A DNA stretch of 64,000 bases from positions 1-64,000 of the forward strand of contig CAMVFZ010000006.1 of the NCBI GenBank assembly GCA_947166905.1, in the 5' to 3' direction. Made by a program: the position numbers and the translations under genes. The stretch is from an uncultured Prevotellaceae bacterium. GTDB lineage: Bacteria; Bacteroidota; Bacteroidia; Bacteroidales; UBA932. Shown here in pieces: positions 25,847 through 35,840 of this stretch (position 1 is its first letter; each line of letters begins with the position of its first letter). The notes under the pieces were generated by a model. It saw nothing but the letters and a program-made list of their open reading frames with translations. It was not told the DNA's origin and ran no database searches.

Positions 25847-26869
25847 ATGGCATTTTCGTTCTTTACGCAGGAACTTGCGATAGATCTTGGAACAGCAAAT
25901 ACCGTCATTTTTCAAAACGACCAGATTGTTTTGGACGAGCCAAGTATCGTCGCAATTGACAATAATACAGGCAAGTGCATTGCCCTTGGCCAAAAGGCCA
26001 AACTCATGCACGAAAAGACCAATCCGGGAATCAAAACCGTAAGGCCGCTGAGGGACGGCGTTATCGCAGACTTCAACGCCGCAGAGATGATGATCCGCGG
26101 ATTCATCAAGCAGGTGAACAGCAAGCACAGATCCCTGTTCTCCCCCAGCTTGAAGGTTGTTATCGGCATTCCTTCCGGTAGTACGGAGGTAGAGATAAGG
26201 GCCGTACGTGACTCTTCAGAGCACGCCGGCGGCCGCGACGTATACCTGATTTACGAGCCTATGGCAGCAGCCCTTGGTATCGGCCTGGACGTAGAGGCAC
26301 CTAAGGGCAACATGGTAGTTGACATCGGCGGCGGCACTACGGAAATTGCCGTTATTTCCCTGGGTGGCATCGTACAGCAGGACAGCATCCGTATCGCAGG
26401 TGACGTATTCACCAGCGATATCCAGTACTACCTGCGCCAGCAGCACAACATCCGCGTTGGAGAAACCACCGCAGAAAAGATTAAGATTGCAGTAGGTGCC
26501 GTTATCCCTGATCTTCAGGACGAGCCCGAACCCTTCATCGTAAGGGGTCCGAACCTTATGACCGCCCACCCCGTGGACGCAACCATCACCTACCAGGAGA
26601 TAGCCCACTGCCTTGACAAATCAATCGCAAAGCTTGAGGCCAGCATACTGCACGTACTGGAGTCCACCCCTCCTGAGCTTTACTCCGATATCGTAGAGAA
26701 CGGTATCTTCCTCTCCGGCGGCGGCGCCCTTCTGCGCGGTCTTGCACAGAGGTTCTCAGAGAAAGTAAACATCCAGTTCCACGTAGCCGAGGATCCTCTT
26801 CGCGCAGTTGCAAGAGGTACCTGCATAGCTCTTAAGAACGTAGAAAACTACTCATTCCTGATGAGGTAA
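25847..26869 (+). CDS. mreB: Rod shape-determining protein MreB
   Basis: 340 aa bacterial actin. N-terminal AIDLGTANTVIF phosphate-1 loop, VVDIGGGTTEIAVISLGG phosphate-2 loop and SGGGALLRGL near the C-terminus. It forms filaments under the membrane and directs the elongasome. ATG at 25847 gives the canonical N-terminus MAFSFFTQELAIDLG. First gene of the operon mreB-mreC-mreD-mrdA-rodA, whose genes overlap or are spaced by 1-2 bp. Confidence 0.96.
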   Translation: MAFSFFTQELAIDLGTANTVIFQNDQIVLDEPSIVAIDNNTGKCIALGQKAKLMHEKTNPGIKTVRPLRDGVIADFNAAEMMIRGFIKQVNSKHRSLFSPSLKVVIGIPSGSTEVEIRAVRDSSEHAGGRDVYLIYEPMAAALGIGLDVEAPKGNMVVDIGGGTTEIAVISLGGIVQQDSIRIAGDVFTSDIQYYLRQQHNIRVGETTAEKIKIAVGAVIPDLQDEPEPFIVRGPNLMTAHPVDATITYQEIAHCLDKSIAKLEASILHVLESTPPELYSDIVENGIFLSGGGALLRGLAQRFSEKVNIQFHVAEDPLRAVARGTCIALKNVENYSFLMR

Positions 26870-26870
26870 A

Positions 26871-27704
26871 ATGGCCGGCAAGCGGAACATATACCGCTCC
26901 GGGATTAATGTGGCAATCTTCATAGTTTTGGAGATTGCCGCATTGGGTTTGTTGCGCCGCAGCAGCACTGGCCAGGAATTCTTTATCTCAAAGCTCTCCC
27001 ACGACTTCATCGGCACCGTATGGGGATGGAGCCAGGGCATCGGGGACTACTTTGCACTTAAGAGAATCAACGAGAGTCTGTCTCAGGAAAACTTCGCCCT
27101 TCAGGAGGCTCTGGGTAAGTACGAGGCCGTCGCAGATTCCATCAGGGAGGCAGGCGGCAGAAAGGACACTTACACTGCCGGCCGCTTCCGCTTCAGGCGC
27201 GCCTCCGTGGTCAAGAACAGCAACAACAAGCACCACAATTTCCTGATCTTAGACAAGGGCACGGCCGATGGCGTAGGTTCACACACCGGTGTAATCACAT
27301 CTCACGGAATCATCGGCATCATAGATTCTGCCAGCACCCATTATTCCTATGCAATTTCCTTCCTCAACAGCAACTTCAACCTGAGTGCAAGGATAGGAAA
27401 AGAGGGGGCGGTAGGTCCGATGGCCTGGGATGGCAAGAACATAGACAAGGCCATACTGCGGGAAATCAGCCTTCAGCACAAGTTCCAGAAGGGAGACACG
27501 GTTTATACCAGCGGGCATTCAACCATTTTCCCGCCGGATATTCCGCTTGGCATCATAGAAGGCTCAAAGATTATCAACGGCTCTACCTACGATATTGAGG
27601 TAAGGCTCTTCCAGGACTATTCCGCAGTGAGATATGTTAGCCTGGTAGAAAACCTTGACAGGGATGAAGTCCTGTCGCTGGAAAACAAGGAGGACGGCCA
27701 ATGA
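26871..27704 (+). CDS. mreC: Rod shape-determining protein MreC
   Basis: 277 aa with one N-terminal membrane helix (about residues 11-30), a coiled coil (about 65-90) and the periplasmic beta-sandwich region (FLILDKGTADGVGSHTGVIT, GDTVYTSGHSTIFPPDIPLG). It bridges MreB and the wall synthases. It starts 1 bp after mreB stops and overlaps mreD by 4 bp. Confidence 0.93.
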   Translation: MAGKRNIYRSGINVAIFIVLEIAALGLLRRSSTGQEFFISKLSHDFIGTVWGWSQGIGDYFALKRINESLSQENFALQEALGKYEAVADSIREAGGRKDTYTAGRFRFRRASVVKNSNNKHHNFLILDKGTADGVGSHTGVITSHGIIGIIDSASTHYSYAISFLNSNFNLSARIGKEGAVGPMAWDGKNIDKAILREISLQHKFQKGDTVYTSGHSTIFPPDIPLGIIEGSKIINGSTYDIEVRLFQDYSAVRYVSLVENLDRDEVLSLENKEDGQ

Positions 27705-28207
27705 GATACAACGTCCTGACATTCTGCATCCTTGTGGTAGCCCAGATGCTTATCTGCAATTATCTGCACATAAGCATGTATCTTACGCTTACCCTGCTCC
27801 CAGTGCTCATACTGTGCCTTCCCACCAGGATAGACACGCTGCGGGCCATGATAATCGCCTTTGCGGCCGGCTTTGCCGTTGACTTTGCCGCCGAGGGCGT
27901 AATCGGCCTCAACATCGCCGCACTTTTACCCGTAGCCCTAATGCGCAGGAAGGTTTGCGGAGCCATCTTCGGAGACGAGCTTCTTGCAAGAAATGAAGAT
28001 TTCTCAGTTCAAAAATACGGCGCCTACAAGGTAATCTTTGCCGTGGCCATAGTCCATGCCGTATTCCTTGCCGTTTACATTTGGGCCGACTGCGGCCAGT
28101 CCAAACCCTTCAGTGACAATCTTATCAGAGGCATAGTCTCCTTTATCGCAGGCTTGCTGATTTCCGTTCCCATTGCCGATATGCTCACCAAGGAGGAACG
28201 CAGGTAA
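27701..28207 (+). CDS. mreD: Rod shape-determining protein MreD
   Basis: 168 aa, almost entirely hydrophobic with about five membrane helices. Sequence conservation is low in this family, so the assignment rests on size, topology and position between mreC and mrdA. It overlaps mreC by 4 bp and mrdA by 1 bp. Confidence 0.88.
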   Translation: MRYNVLTFCILVVAQMLICNYLHISMYLTLTLLPVLILCLPTRIDTLRAMIIAFAAGFAVDFAAEGVIGLNIAALLPVALMRRKVCGAIFGDELLARNEDFSVQKYGAYKVIFAVAIVHAVFLAVYIWADCGQSKPFSDNLIRGIVSFIAGLLISVPIADMLTKEERR

Positions 28208-30042
28208 TGGAATCCAACCGCAAGAATAAATTGCTGATTGGCCTGCTGATGGCAGCCGGAATACTTGTCGTAAAACTTTTTATCATCCAGATAGGAACCG
28301 ACAAGTACAAGATATCGTCGTTGAACAACTCCATGGTGTACGATATCATCTACCCCACCCGCGGAGTCATCTATGACAGGAACGGACGTATCCTTGTGGG
28401 AAACAAAGTGGCCTATGACATACTTGTCACTCCCCGCGACGTCCAGCCCTTCGACACCCTTCTTCTGGCCGACGTCCTTGATGTAGAGCCGGATTTCATC
28501 CGCAGCAAGATGGCTGAATACCGCAGGGACCGCCGCAAGATAGGCTTCCAGTCCACGGTAATGATTAAGCAGCTGCCCGCGGAAACCTATATGCGCTTTG
28601 CAGAGATTGCCTATATGTTTCCCGGATTCAGGGGCCAGACCAGAAGTATCCGCGACTACCCCTTCAACGCCGGAGGCAACCTGCTGGGCTATGTGTCAGA
28701 GGTTGACGCCAACTTCATAAAGAAGCATCCGGACGAGTACAGGCCGGGCGATTATGCCGGCAAAACGGGCATAGAGGCCAGCCGGGAGAACGATCTTCGC
28801 GGAGAAAAGGGCTATCACATATACCTGAGGAATTCCCGCAACCAGATACAGTCGCAGTACGACGACGGCGAATCGGACAAAGAGGCCGTACCCGGCAAGG
28901 ATGTGGTTACAACCATCGACGCTGTTTTGCAGCAATACGGGCAGGAGCTGATGAAGAATAAGGTTGGCTCCCTGGTGGCCATTGAGCCAGCAACAGGAGA
29001 GATTTTAACCCTTGTCTCCAGCCCCGGTATCGATGTAGAGGAACTTGCCGATATCCGCCGACATTATGAACGGATTTCCAAGGACCCTTATAAGCCGATG
29101 TTTAACCGCGCCGTGCAGGCATCCTATCCCCCAGGCTCCGTCTTCAAGCTGGTTAACGGCCTGATCGGCCTGCAGGAAGGCACACTTAAGCCTACGGACA
29201 GCTATCCTTGCAACAAGGGTTACTACTTTGGAAAACACCGTCTGGGCTGCCACGCGCACGCATCGCCGCTGCAACTGGAGCAGGCGATAATGTCTTCTTG
29301 CAACGCATATTTCTGCTATGCCCTGCGAAACACTCTTGAAAACAAGAAATACAGCTCAATCGCAGAGGCTCTGGACAAGTGGCACGAGTACGTAGAGAGC
29401 TTCGGCTTTGGCCGGAAACTGGGCAGCGACTTCCCTTCCGAGCTTGGCGGTACAATACCCACCTCTAAGCTTTACAACAGGGTTTACGGCAAGGGCGGAT
29501 GGAAGTTTACGACCATCGTTTCTATCTCCATCGGCCAGGGAGAAATTGGCGTAACTCCGCTTCAAATCGCCAATCTTAGCGCTACGGTGGCCAACAGGGG
29601 GTGGTACATCATTCCCCATATCGTAAAGGATTCGCCGGAGTTCAAGATTGATGAGAAATACAAGGAGCGTCATTATACCATGGTAGACACTACGCAGTTC
29701 ACCAAGGTGGTTCCGGGTATGTGGCGGGCCGTGAACAGCGGCTTCGGTTCCGGTGGTACGGCCAGCATCGCAGCCGTGCCCGGGCTGGACATCTGCGGAA
29801 AAACCGGTACTGCCCAGAACCCGCGCGGCGCAGATAACTCTGTGTTTATTTGCTTTGCGCCTAAGGACAATCCAAAGATTGCCGTGGCCGCGTATGTAGA
29901 GAATGCGGGCTTTGGTGCTACATGGGCGGCACCTATCGCCTCCCTTCTTGTAGAAAAGTATCTGACGGGAGAGATTTCCCGTCCGGATCTGGAGAAGCGC
30001 GTAATGGAAGGCGACCTTATGTGGCGCGTTAAAAAGGATTAG
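28207..30042 (+). CDS. mrdA: Penicillin-binding protein 2 (elongasome transpeptidase)
   Basis: 611 aa. N-terminal membrane anchor (about residues 8-25), dimerisation domain and a transpeptidase domain with YPPGSVFKLV (active-site Ser near residue 311), SSCNAYF (SxN) and CGKTGTAQNP (KTG, Lys near 532). It crosslinks peptidoglycan during rod growth together with RodA, encoded 2 bp downstream. Confidence 0.94.
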   Translation: MESNRKNKLLIGLLMAAGILVVKLFIIQIGTDKYKISSLNNSMVYDIIYPTRGVIYDRNGRILVGNKVAYDILVTPRDVQPFDTLLLADVLDVEPDFIRSKMAEYRRDRRKIGFQSTVMIKQLPAETYMRFAEIAYMFPGFRGQTRSIRDYPFNAGGNLLGYVSEVDANFIKKHPDEYRPGDYAGKTGIEASRENDLRGEKGYHIYLRNSRNQIQSQYDDGESDKEAVPGKDVVTTIDAVLQQYGQELMKNKVGSLVAIEPATGEILTLVSSPGIDVEELADIRRHYERISKDPYKPMFNRAVQASYPPGSVFKLVNGLIGLQEGTLKPTDSYPCNKGYYFGKHRLGCHAHASPLQLEQAIMSSCNAYFCYALRNTLENKKYSSIAEALDKWHEYVESFGFGRKLGSDFPSELGGTIPTSKLYNRVYGKGGWKFTTIVSISIGQGEIGVTPLQIANLSATVANRGWYIIPHIVKDSPEFKIDEKYKERHYTMVDTTQFTKVVPGMWRAVNSGFGSGGTASIAAVPGLDICGKTGTAQNPRGADNSVFICFAPKDNPKIAVAAYVENAGFGATWAAPIASLLVEKYLTGEISRPDLEKRVMEGDLMWRVKKD

Positions 30043-30044
30043 GT

Positions 30045-31460
30045 ATGGAAAGGGCACCTGGAAGCAGAAATTTCAAGCAGTCCTTTGACTGGCGGTTGAT
30101 AGGTATTTATCTGGCCCTTGTTTTCATCGGCCTTATAAATATCTATGCCTCAGTGCATTCGGCCGAGCCTTCATCCATATTTGACCTGTCTGTACGCAGC
30201 GGAATGCAGTGTATCTGGATTGCTACCGCTTTTGTGCTGGCACTTCTTATAGTCTTTGCAATACCGTCCAGGCTCTGGGAGGGGGCCGCCATACCAATGT
30301 ACATAGGAGTATTGTTCCTGCTGATGGCGGTAATCTTCCTTGGAATAGAGGTCAAGGGCTCGCGGTCATGGTTCAGTTTTGGTCCGGTCCGCTTTCAGCC
30401 GGCGGAGATTTCAAAGATTACGACCTCGCTGATGTTGGCCTTTATGCTAAGCCAGGCTGGCTTCAAGGTGAGCCGGTTCAGGGACTTTGTAAAGGTTGCC
30501 CTGGCCATCGGCCTTCCGATGATGATTATACTTGCAGAGAACGAGACCGGCTCTGCCCTTGTATACACGGGATTCATCTTTGTGCTTTACCGTGAAGGCT
30601 TGTCCGGATGGATACTGGCTTTCATCGGCGTAAGTATATTGATGTTCATACTTACCCTTACATCGTCGCCTTATATTGCCATAGTGGCCCTGCTTGGGCT
30701 AACCATGGTGGCCAATACCATACATGGGCGCAATCAGGTGCGGGACACAGCCATCTGCGTCCTGGTTGTGATTTTGCTGGCCCTGCTGCCACGTTTTCTG
30801 GAGCGGCCGATGTACATACTGATAGGACTTGCCGTAGCCGCCATCCCCGTTCTTTGCTATCAGGCTTACAAGCGTAAGAACGGCTTCCTGTTCTACACGG
30901 TAATCGGGGCTGTGGCCGGCATAATGCTGGTATTCTCTACCGATATCATCTTTAACAAGGTGATGCAGGAGCACCAGCGCAAGAGAATAGAGGTGCTGCT
31001 GGGCATCAAGGACGATCCGGCCGGCGTGGGCTACAACGTCAACCAGAGTATGATAGCCATAGGCTCCGGAGGTTTCGCAGGAAAGGGCTATCTTCAGGGC
31101 ACGCAAACCACTTACGGCTTTGTTCCGGAGCAGAGTACGGACTTTATCTTCTGTACGGTAGGCGAAGAATGGGGCTTCCTGGGCTGCCTTGTGGTGATAG
31201 GCCTGTACATTTTGCTTATCTGGCGTATAATCTCTGACGCAGAGCGCTCCAGAGAACATTTTACGCGTATTTACGGGTACTGTGTGGCGTGCTGTCTGTT
31301 CATGCATTTATTCATCAACATAGGCATGACAATAGGCTTGATGCCGGTTATCGGCATACCTTTGCCGCTGATGAGTTATGGCGGATCATCGCTGTGGGCG
31401 TTCACAATTCTTATCTTTATTTTTGTCGTCCTGGACCACCAAGAGAAGAAATACTTCTAG
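30045..31460 (+). CDS. rodA: Rod shape-determining SEDS glycosyltransferase RodA
   Basis: 471 aa with about ten membrane helices. SEDS signatures: KGSRSWFSFGPVRFQPAEISK, ENETGSALVY and the C-terminal GIPLPLMSYGGSSLW. It polymerises lipid II and works with PBP2. Somewhat longer than typical RodA because of an extra hydrophobic stretch in the middle (about residues 215-265). Last gene of the rod operon. Confidence 0.94.
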   Translation: MERAPGSRNFKQSFDWRLIGIYLALVFIGLINIYASVHSAEPSSIFDLSVRSGMQCIWIATAFVLALLIVFAIPSRLWEGAAIPMYIGVLFLLMAVIFLGIEVKGSRSWFSFGPVRFQPAEISKITTSLMLAFMLSQAGFKVSRFRDFVKVALAIGLPMMIILAENETGSALVYTGFIFVLYREGLSGWILAFIGVSILMFILTLTSSPYIAIVALLGLTMVANTIHGRNQVRDTAICVLVVILLALLPRFLERPMYILIGLAVAAIPVLCYQAYKRKNGFLFYTVIGAVAGIMLVFSTDIIFNKVMQEHQRKRIEVLLGIKDDPAGVGYNVNQSMIAIGSGGFAGKGYLQGTQTTYGFVPEQSTDFIFCTVGEEWGFLGCLVVIGLYILLIWRIISDAERSREHFTRIYGYCVACCLFMHLFINIGMTIGLMPVIGIPLPLMSYGGSSLWAFTILIFIFVVLDHQEKKYF

Positions 31461-31489
31461 CTTTTCGCTGATTATCAAATGTTTTTGAT

Positions 31490-31497
31490 TACATTTG
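31490..31497 (+). promoter_or_regulatory. Promoter of small gene 31521
   Basis: TACATTTG matches TAnnTTTG, 24 bp before the ATG at 31521. Confidence 0.5.
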
Positions 31498-31520
31498 TAG
31501 TTGAGAAAAGAAAGACAGTT

Positions 31521-31757
31521 ATGAGCGAACTTGAAATTTGGTGGACTTCCCTGCCTATTGCAGAGAAAGAAAGAATCGCCCGAAAGGCTCAGCAGAAGAC
31601 CGGAAATACTGACGAATCACTCATTCAATATCCCGGCTGCACACGCTGGTGGAATACCCTTAAGGAAGACCGCAAGCAGCATATTCACGACCATTGCGTT
31701 GCCCATCACGGAGACGAGCTCAAAGAATGGGATAACGCCAATCCTTATGGTGACTAG
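31521..31757 (+). CDS. Small conserved hypothetical protein, 78 aa
   Basis: Begins MSELEIWWTSLPIAEKERIARKA; Trp-rich and charged, with no membrane segment. The ATG at 31521 follows a TAnnTTTG promoter; the longer upstream frame would start within the promoter. It lies between rodA and glycerate kinase. Function unknown. Confidence 0.7.
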   Translation: MSELEIWWTSLPIAEKERIARKAQQKTGNTDESLIQYPGCTRWWNTLKEDRKQHIHDHCVAHHGDELKEWDNANPYGD

Positions 31758-31769
31758 GCTTCCGGCCAG

Positions 31770-32915
31770 ATGAAAATAGTCATAGCCTCCGATTCTTTCA
31801 AAGGCTCGCTTACGTCGGCAGATGTTGCCGATGCTGCCGAGCGCGGGATTCGTGCGGCGCTTGATAACACCCCCCTTGATATAATTAAGCTTTCCGTTGC
31901 CGATGGCGGCGAGGGAACTGCAGCCGCGGTTGCGACTGCAACCGGTGGCCGTATGGTTACGGCCACGGCGACGGACCCACTGGGCCGGCCGATAGAAGCC
32001 TCATACGCTCTGATTCCGGGAGAAGGCGGCAACAGTATCGCCGTAATTGACGTGGCGGCTGCCAGCGGCCTGCCGCTACTTGCCAAAGAAGAGCGCAATC
32101 CACTTAAAACCAGCTCCTTCGGAACAGGAGAATTGATTCTGGATGCCCTTGATTCGGGCTGCCGGGAGTTCATCATCGGCCTTGGAGGAAGCGCTACCAA
32201 TGATGGAGGAATGGGAATGCTGGCAGCGCTGGGAGTCAGGTTTTCCGACGCCTCCGGCCGGGAGCTAAGCGGGCGCGGATGTGACCTTGAAGCGGTACGC
32301 AACATAGATTTGTCCGGGATGATTCCGGCACTGAAAGAGGCCCGGTTTACCGTTGCCTGCGACGTAGATACTCCGTTCTGCGGCCCGCAGGGCGCAGCGG
32401 CAGTATTTGCCCCGCAAAAAGGGGCTACGGCCCGGGATGTAGAGCGGCTGGAACAGGGCATGAAAAACTTTGCCGGAGTCATCAGGGAGAGGCTGAGCAC
32501 TGATATCGGCGATATGCCGGGCGCCGGAGCAGCCGGCGGCCTTGGAGGGGCCTTCAAAGCCTTCCTGGGGGCCAATCTTCGCAAGGGAACGGACATAGTT
32601 CTGGACATCATCGGCTTTGATAAGTTGCTGGAGGGGGCGGACCTTGTAATAACCGGTGAAGGCCGGGCAGATTTTCAAACGCCAAAGGGCAAAACGGCCG
32701 CAGGTGTACTGGCCCGCGCAAAGGCTGCGGGAGTGCCTGTCATTCTGATTGCAGGCAAAATAGAGCACTGCTCGGAGCTGGATGCCATGGGCTTCAAGGC
32801 CCTGCTAAGGACAGCCCCGGAGGATATGCCAATTGCCACCGCCATTAATCCGGCAGTGGCAAAGCAAAATATCATTGGCACATTAAGCGCCTATTTTTCC
32901 AGGGACAAAGAATAA
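31770..32915 (+). CDS. Glycerate kinase (type 1, GarK/GlxK family)
   Basis: 381 aa. It phosphorylates D-glycerate. The N-terminus KIVIASDSFKGSLTSADVADA, the middle EFIIGLGGSATNDGGMGML and GAGAAGGLGGAFKAFLG are typical family signatures. Normal length. It is convergent with, and overlaps by 25 bp, the GH92 gene. Confidence 0.93.
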   Translation: MKIVIASDSFKGSLTSADVADAAERGIRAALDNTPLDIIKLSVADGGEGTAAAVATATGGRMVTATATDPLGRPIEASYALIPGEGGNSIAVIDVAAASGLPLLAKEERNPLKTSSFGTGELILDALDSGCREFIIGLGGSATNDGGMGMLAALGVRFSDASGRELSGRGCDLEAVRNIDLSGMIPALKEARFTVACDVDTPFCGPQGAAAVFAPQKGATARDVERLEQGMKNFAGVIRERLSTDIGDMPGAGAAGGLGGAFKAFLGANLRKGTDIVLDIIGFDKLLEGADLVITGEGRADFQTPKGKTAAGVLARAKAAGVPVILIAGKIEHCSELDAMGFKALLRTAPEDMPIATAINPAVAKQNIIGTLSAYFSRDKE

Positions 32916-35242
32916 GGCAGGTCGGACTCTGACGGCGCAGCCTTCTCTCTTGGAACGTCCGTCATTTCAAACTCCAGAGTTCCGCCACTCAGGATATCAT
33001 CCCTTGTAATATACCTCTTGGAATAAGGCTGTCCGTTCAGTTTTACGGCCTTTACGTACCTGTTCTGGGAACTAACCTCAGGAGCCTTTACAGTAAAGGT
33101 TTTGCCGTTATCAAGGCTCAAAGATATCTCTTTAAGGAAGGGCGCTCCAAGCACAAACTCTCCGCTGCCAGGGCATACGGGATAGAAGCCCATTGCAGAG
33201 AATACATACCAGGCGGACATCTGGCCACAGTCATCATTGCCGCCCAGGCCGTCCCTTCTTGGCCTGTACATCCTTTCCATTATTTCCCTTAGCCAGTACT
33301 CCCCTTTTGCCGGGTCCGATGTCCATTGGAACAGATATGGAATATGGTGTGAAGGCTCGTTGCCATGCACATATCCGCCGATAAGGCAAGACTCCTCTAT
33401 GTCTTCGTTGTCGGCATAGTATACGGGATCCAAAGGCTGTGAGAACAGGGTGTCAAGTATGCAAAGGAAGCGATCCTCTCCACCCATAAGGCCCATAAGG
33501 CCGATGACGTCGTGCGGAACGTGGAAGGAGAAGTTATAGGAGTTCCCCTCTATGAAGCCTTCTCCGTAGGTTTGCCTTGGATCCGTAGGGGTTTTCCAGG
33601 CCCCATCGCGGTAACGGGCTTTTGCAAAGCTGCCGCTTCCATCAAAGAGGTTCTTGTAATTCTGAGCCCTAAGCTTATACTGCTTAGCCAGGGAATCCCT
33701 GCCAAGGGCCTTTGCAGCCTTGTAGATTGCCCAATCGTCATAAGAGTATTCCAGCGTGGTGGAAGCTCCGCAAGAAGAGTCCTCCAGAGGCACGTAACCA
33801 AGCTCCTTGTAGGCTTTGACACCCTCCAGGTAAGGAACGTTGGAGGTTGATACCATCGCCTCCATGGCCTGGTTTCCGTCTACATCGGCACCGGCAAGAA
33901 GGGCATCGGAGACTACGGATACGGCATGATAGCCGCTCATGCACCAGCCTTCGTTGGCCATAAGGGACCATATCGGTAGCAGGCCGTGGGCGCTTTGCTG
34001 CTGGTGGGCCAGCATGGACCTGGCCATGTCGCGGGCCCTTTCCGGATGCATCAGAAGAAGCAGCGGATGCTCTGCCCTGTAGGTGTCCCAGAGAGAGAAT
34101 ACAGTGTAGTTATTCCAGCCTTCTGCCTTGTGGATTCCTCCGTCAAGTCCCCTGTAGGAGCCATCGGCGTCACAGTAAACTGACGGATTAATCATCGTAT
34201 GGTAAAGGGAGGTATAGAACATCTTAAGCTCGTCCGGAGTGCCCTGGGCGGAGATTTTGCCCAATTCACAGTTCCAGTCACCTTCAGCGGCGGCCTTTAT
34301 ATCTTCAAATGACTTTCCGTGCGCCTCTGCTCTTAGATTGGCCAATGCTCCCTGGGCCGATGTCGCACTGAGGCCCACCTTCACAACCAGGGGTTCATCG
34401 GAGTCATCGGCAAAATCCATCCAACATACAATACCGCGGCCGGCCATCTCAGGGAAGCCGTGTTCGGTTTTGAACTTGCGCCAGAAACCACGGTAGGCAG
34501 AGCGTATCTTTTCCTTGTAGCCGTAATCTGCCACGGGGCGGGAGAAGCTGATTGCAAAGTAAGTGTAGTTTTCCCTGGCCCAGCCCTGGGTGATGCGATA
34601 ACCTGTCAGCAGGCTGTCGCCTACCATCCGGACGCTGGCCCAAAGGGTCTTGCCTTCATAGTTGTAGATGCCGTGGGTAAGGTCAAGTATAAGATGCCTT
34701 TCCGCACCCTGCGGATAGGTATAGCGATGAACGGCCGTGCGGGTTGTGGCAGAGAGTTCTGCGCGAATGCCGTAGTCTGCCAGAGTTACTGCGTAGTAGC
34801 CAGGGGAAGCCGTCTCCGAATCGTGGGTATAGCGGCTTCTGTAGCCGTTTTCAGGCTTATCTGCCGTGCCGGGATTCAGCTGGAGACTGCCGGTTGTAGG
34901 CATCAGCAGTATGTCCCCCAGGTCTGAGTGGCCTGTGCCGCTCAGATGGGTGTGGGAAAAGCCCACAATGGTAGGATCGTCCCACCTGTAGCCTGCGCAA
35001 AGGGAGTAGACATCGGCCTGATACTTTCCTGCTACGTTGTGGGGGATGGTGTCGGTGTCCGGGCTAACCTGTACTCCGCCAAAAGGCACGCAGGCGCCGG
35101 GAAAGGTGTGTCCCATTCCGGAGGTTCCGATAAACGGGTCGACATATTGCGAAAGGTGCAGATCGGCCGTATCCCGGCCAGTCCTGCCGCAGCCGGCAAC
35201 TACCACAACCGCGGCAATCGCGGCAAGAAAGTGTCTGAACAT
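32891..35242 (-). CDS. GH92 alpha-mannosidase, lipoprotein
   Basis: 783 aa with a lipoprotein signal (AAIAAVVVVAGCGRTG). GH92 enzymes are calcium-dependent exo-alpha-mannosidases acting on N-glycan mannose. Family signatures: YVDPFIGTSGMGHTFPGACV at the N-terminus, GNEPSHHIPYLF, and GGNDDCGQMSAWYVFSAMGF near the C-terminus. A single gene without a SusCD pair next to it. It probably acts at the cell surface or in the periplasm on host or dietary glycans. Confidence 0.94.
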   Translation of the reverse strand: MFRHFLAAIAAVVVVAGCGRTGRDTADLHLSQYVDPFIGTSGMGHTFPGACVPFGGVQVSPDTDTIPHNVAGKYQADVYSLCAGYRWDDPTIVGFSHTHLSGTGHSDLGDILLMPTTGSLQLNPGTADKPENGYRSRYTHDSETASPGYYAVTLADYGIRAELSATTRTAVHRYTYPQGAERHLILDLTHGIYNYEGKTLWASVRMVGDSLLTGYRITQGWARENYTYFAISFSRPVADYGYKEKIRSAYRGFWRKFKTEHGFPEMAGRGIVCWMDFADDSDEPLVVKVGLSATSAQGALANLRAEAHGKSFEDIKAAAEGDWNCELGKISAQGTPDELKMFYTSLYHTMINPSVYCDADGSYRGLDGGIHKAEGWNNYTVFSLWDTYRAEHPLLLLMHPERARDMARSMLAHQQQSAHGLLPIWSLMANEGWCMSGYHAVSVVSDALLAGADVDGNQAMEAMVSTSNVPYLEGVKAYKELGYVPLEDSSCGASTTLEYSYDDWAIYKAAKALGRDSLAKQYKLRAQNYKNLFDGSGSFAKARYRDGAWKTPTDPRQTYGEGFIEGNSYNFSFHVPHDVIGLMGLMGGEDRFLCILDTLFSQPLDPVYYADNEDIEESCLIGGYVHGNEPSHHIPYLFQWTSDPAKGEYWLREIMERMYRPRRDGLGGNDDCGQMSAWYVFSAMGFYPVCPGSGEFVLGAPFLKEISLSLDNGKTFTVKAPEVSSQNRYVKAVKLNGQPYSKRYITRDDILSGGTLEFEMTDVPREKAAPSESDLPYSLSLEK

Positions 35243-35354
35243 AAATCTACAATTTGGTAATTACGGGCATTGTCCAATGGTTGTTTGCCACGCGGTCTAC
35301 GGGGTTGTAGATGCGGAAGTAAAGGTGGAACTTGCCTTCCGGTGCGGGCTCCTG

Positions 35355-35496
35355 TTTGTGCCTCGGACGGATATAGCTGTGTCGGTGGCTATCGTGTATT
35401 CTTGGTAGCTATCGAAAGCTATGACCCTTAACAGTTTAAAATAATCTTCGGTGTATTCAAATAATAAGCGGAAAAGGTGACCAAAAGTGACCAAAT
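35355..35496 (+). repeat. tRNA-Leu-end repeat module 1
   Basis: Begins TTTGTGCCTCGGACGG, the reverse complement of the tRNA-Leu 3' end and the first trailer bases (compare 46483-46498). It continues with a variant of a shared ~110-bp stretch (GGTGGCTATCGTGTATTC, CGGTGTATTCAAATAATA) and ends in two GTGACCAAA motifs. Left-most of four modules. The rest of 35243-35636 holds a gene promoter at 35580 and nothing else I can name. Confidence 0.8.
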
Positions 35497-35579
35497 CCGA
35501 TAACCTTTCCTGATTGCAAAGATAGGATTCTTTGTGCAGTCTATCAAGTTCTCTTACTTGACCAATCTAAAGAAAGTAG

Positions 35580-35587
35580 TAACTTTG
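35580..35587 (+). promoter_or_regulatory. Cassette promoter (TAACTTTG)
   Basis: The stretch AAAGAAAGTAGTAACTTTG and ~10 further bases are identical to those at the acetyltransferase gene (41692-41721), so promoter and leader have been copied between cargo genes. Confidence 0.75.
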
Positions 35588-35594
35588 TATGTTT

Positions 35595-35612
35595 GATAAA
35601 TCGGGATTTATC
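35595..35612. repeat. Palindrome GATAAATC-GG-GATTTATC in a gene leader
   Basis: A perfect 8-bp inverted repeat around GG, just downstream of the promoter. Variants occur at 39769, 40164, 42739, 43602 and 43918, each at the start or stop of a small gene. Confidence 0.8.
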
Positions 35613-35636
35613 GAATACACTGAACTGTTTACTCTA

Positions 35637-35840
35637 ATGAAAATCAGAATCACTGCCATCAGGAAGGCTTCATATCCGGATTTGATGGCGAAATATGAGA
35701 ACCCTATCGAACACACTTGCGATGTGCTGGAGGGGCAGGAGTGGATTTCTATAGACGGCTGGATGAAGAATCCGAACAGCGCCATGATTAGCTGCAACGA
35801 TGGCTTCAGGCCGGTGAGTTTCTACATCGAAGTGATATGA
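35637..35840 (+). CDS. TIGR04076-family-like small protein
   Basis: About 67 aa, MKIRITAIRKASYPDLMAKY, then CDVLEGQEW and ISCNDGFRPVSFYIEVI. The C-terminal NDGFRPV-F pattern resembles the TIGR04076 family of small proteins of unknown function. The ATG at 35637 is used because the earlier ATG at 35589 lies at or before the expected transcription start of the TAACTTTG promoter. First cargo gene of the tRNA-Leu islet. A hairpin (GATATGAGGCATT ... AATGCCATATC) overlaps its stop. Confidence 0.6.
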   Translation: MKIRITAIRKASYPDLMAKYENPIEHTCDVLEGQEWISIDGWMKNPNSAMISCNDGFRPVSFYIEVI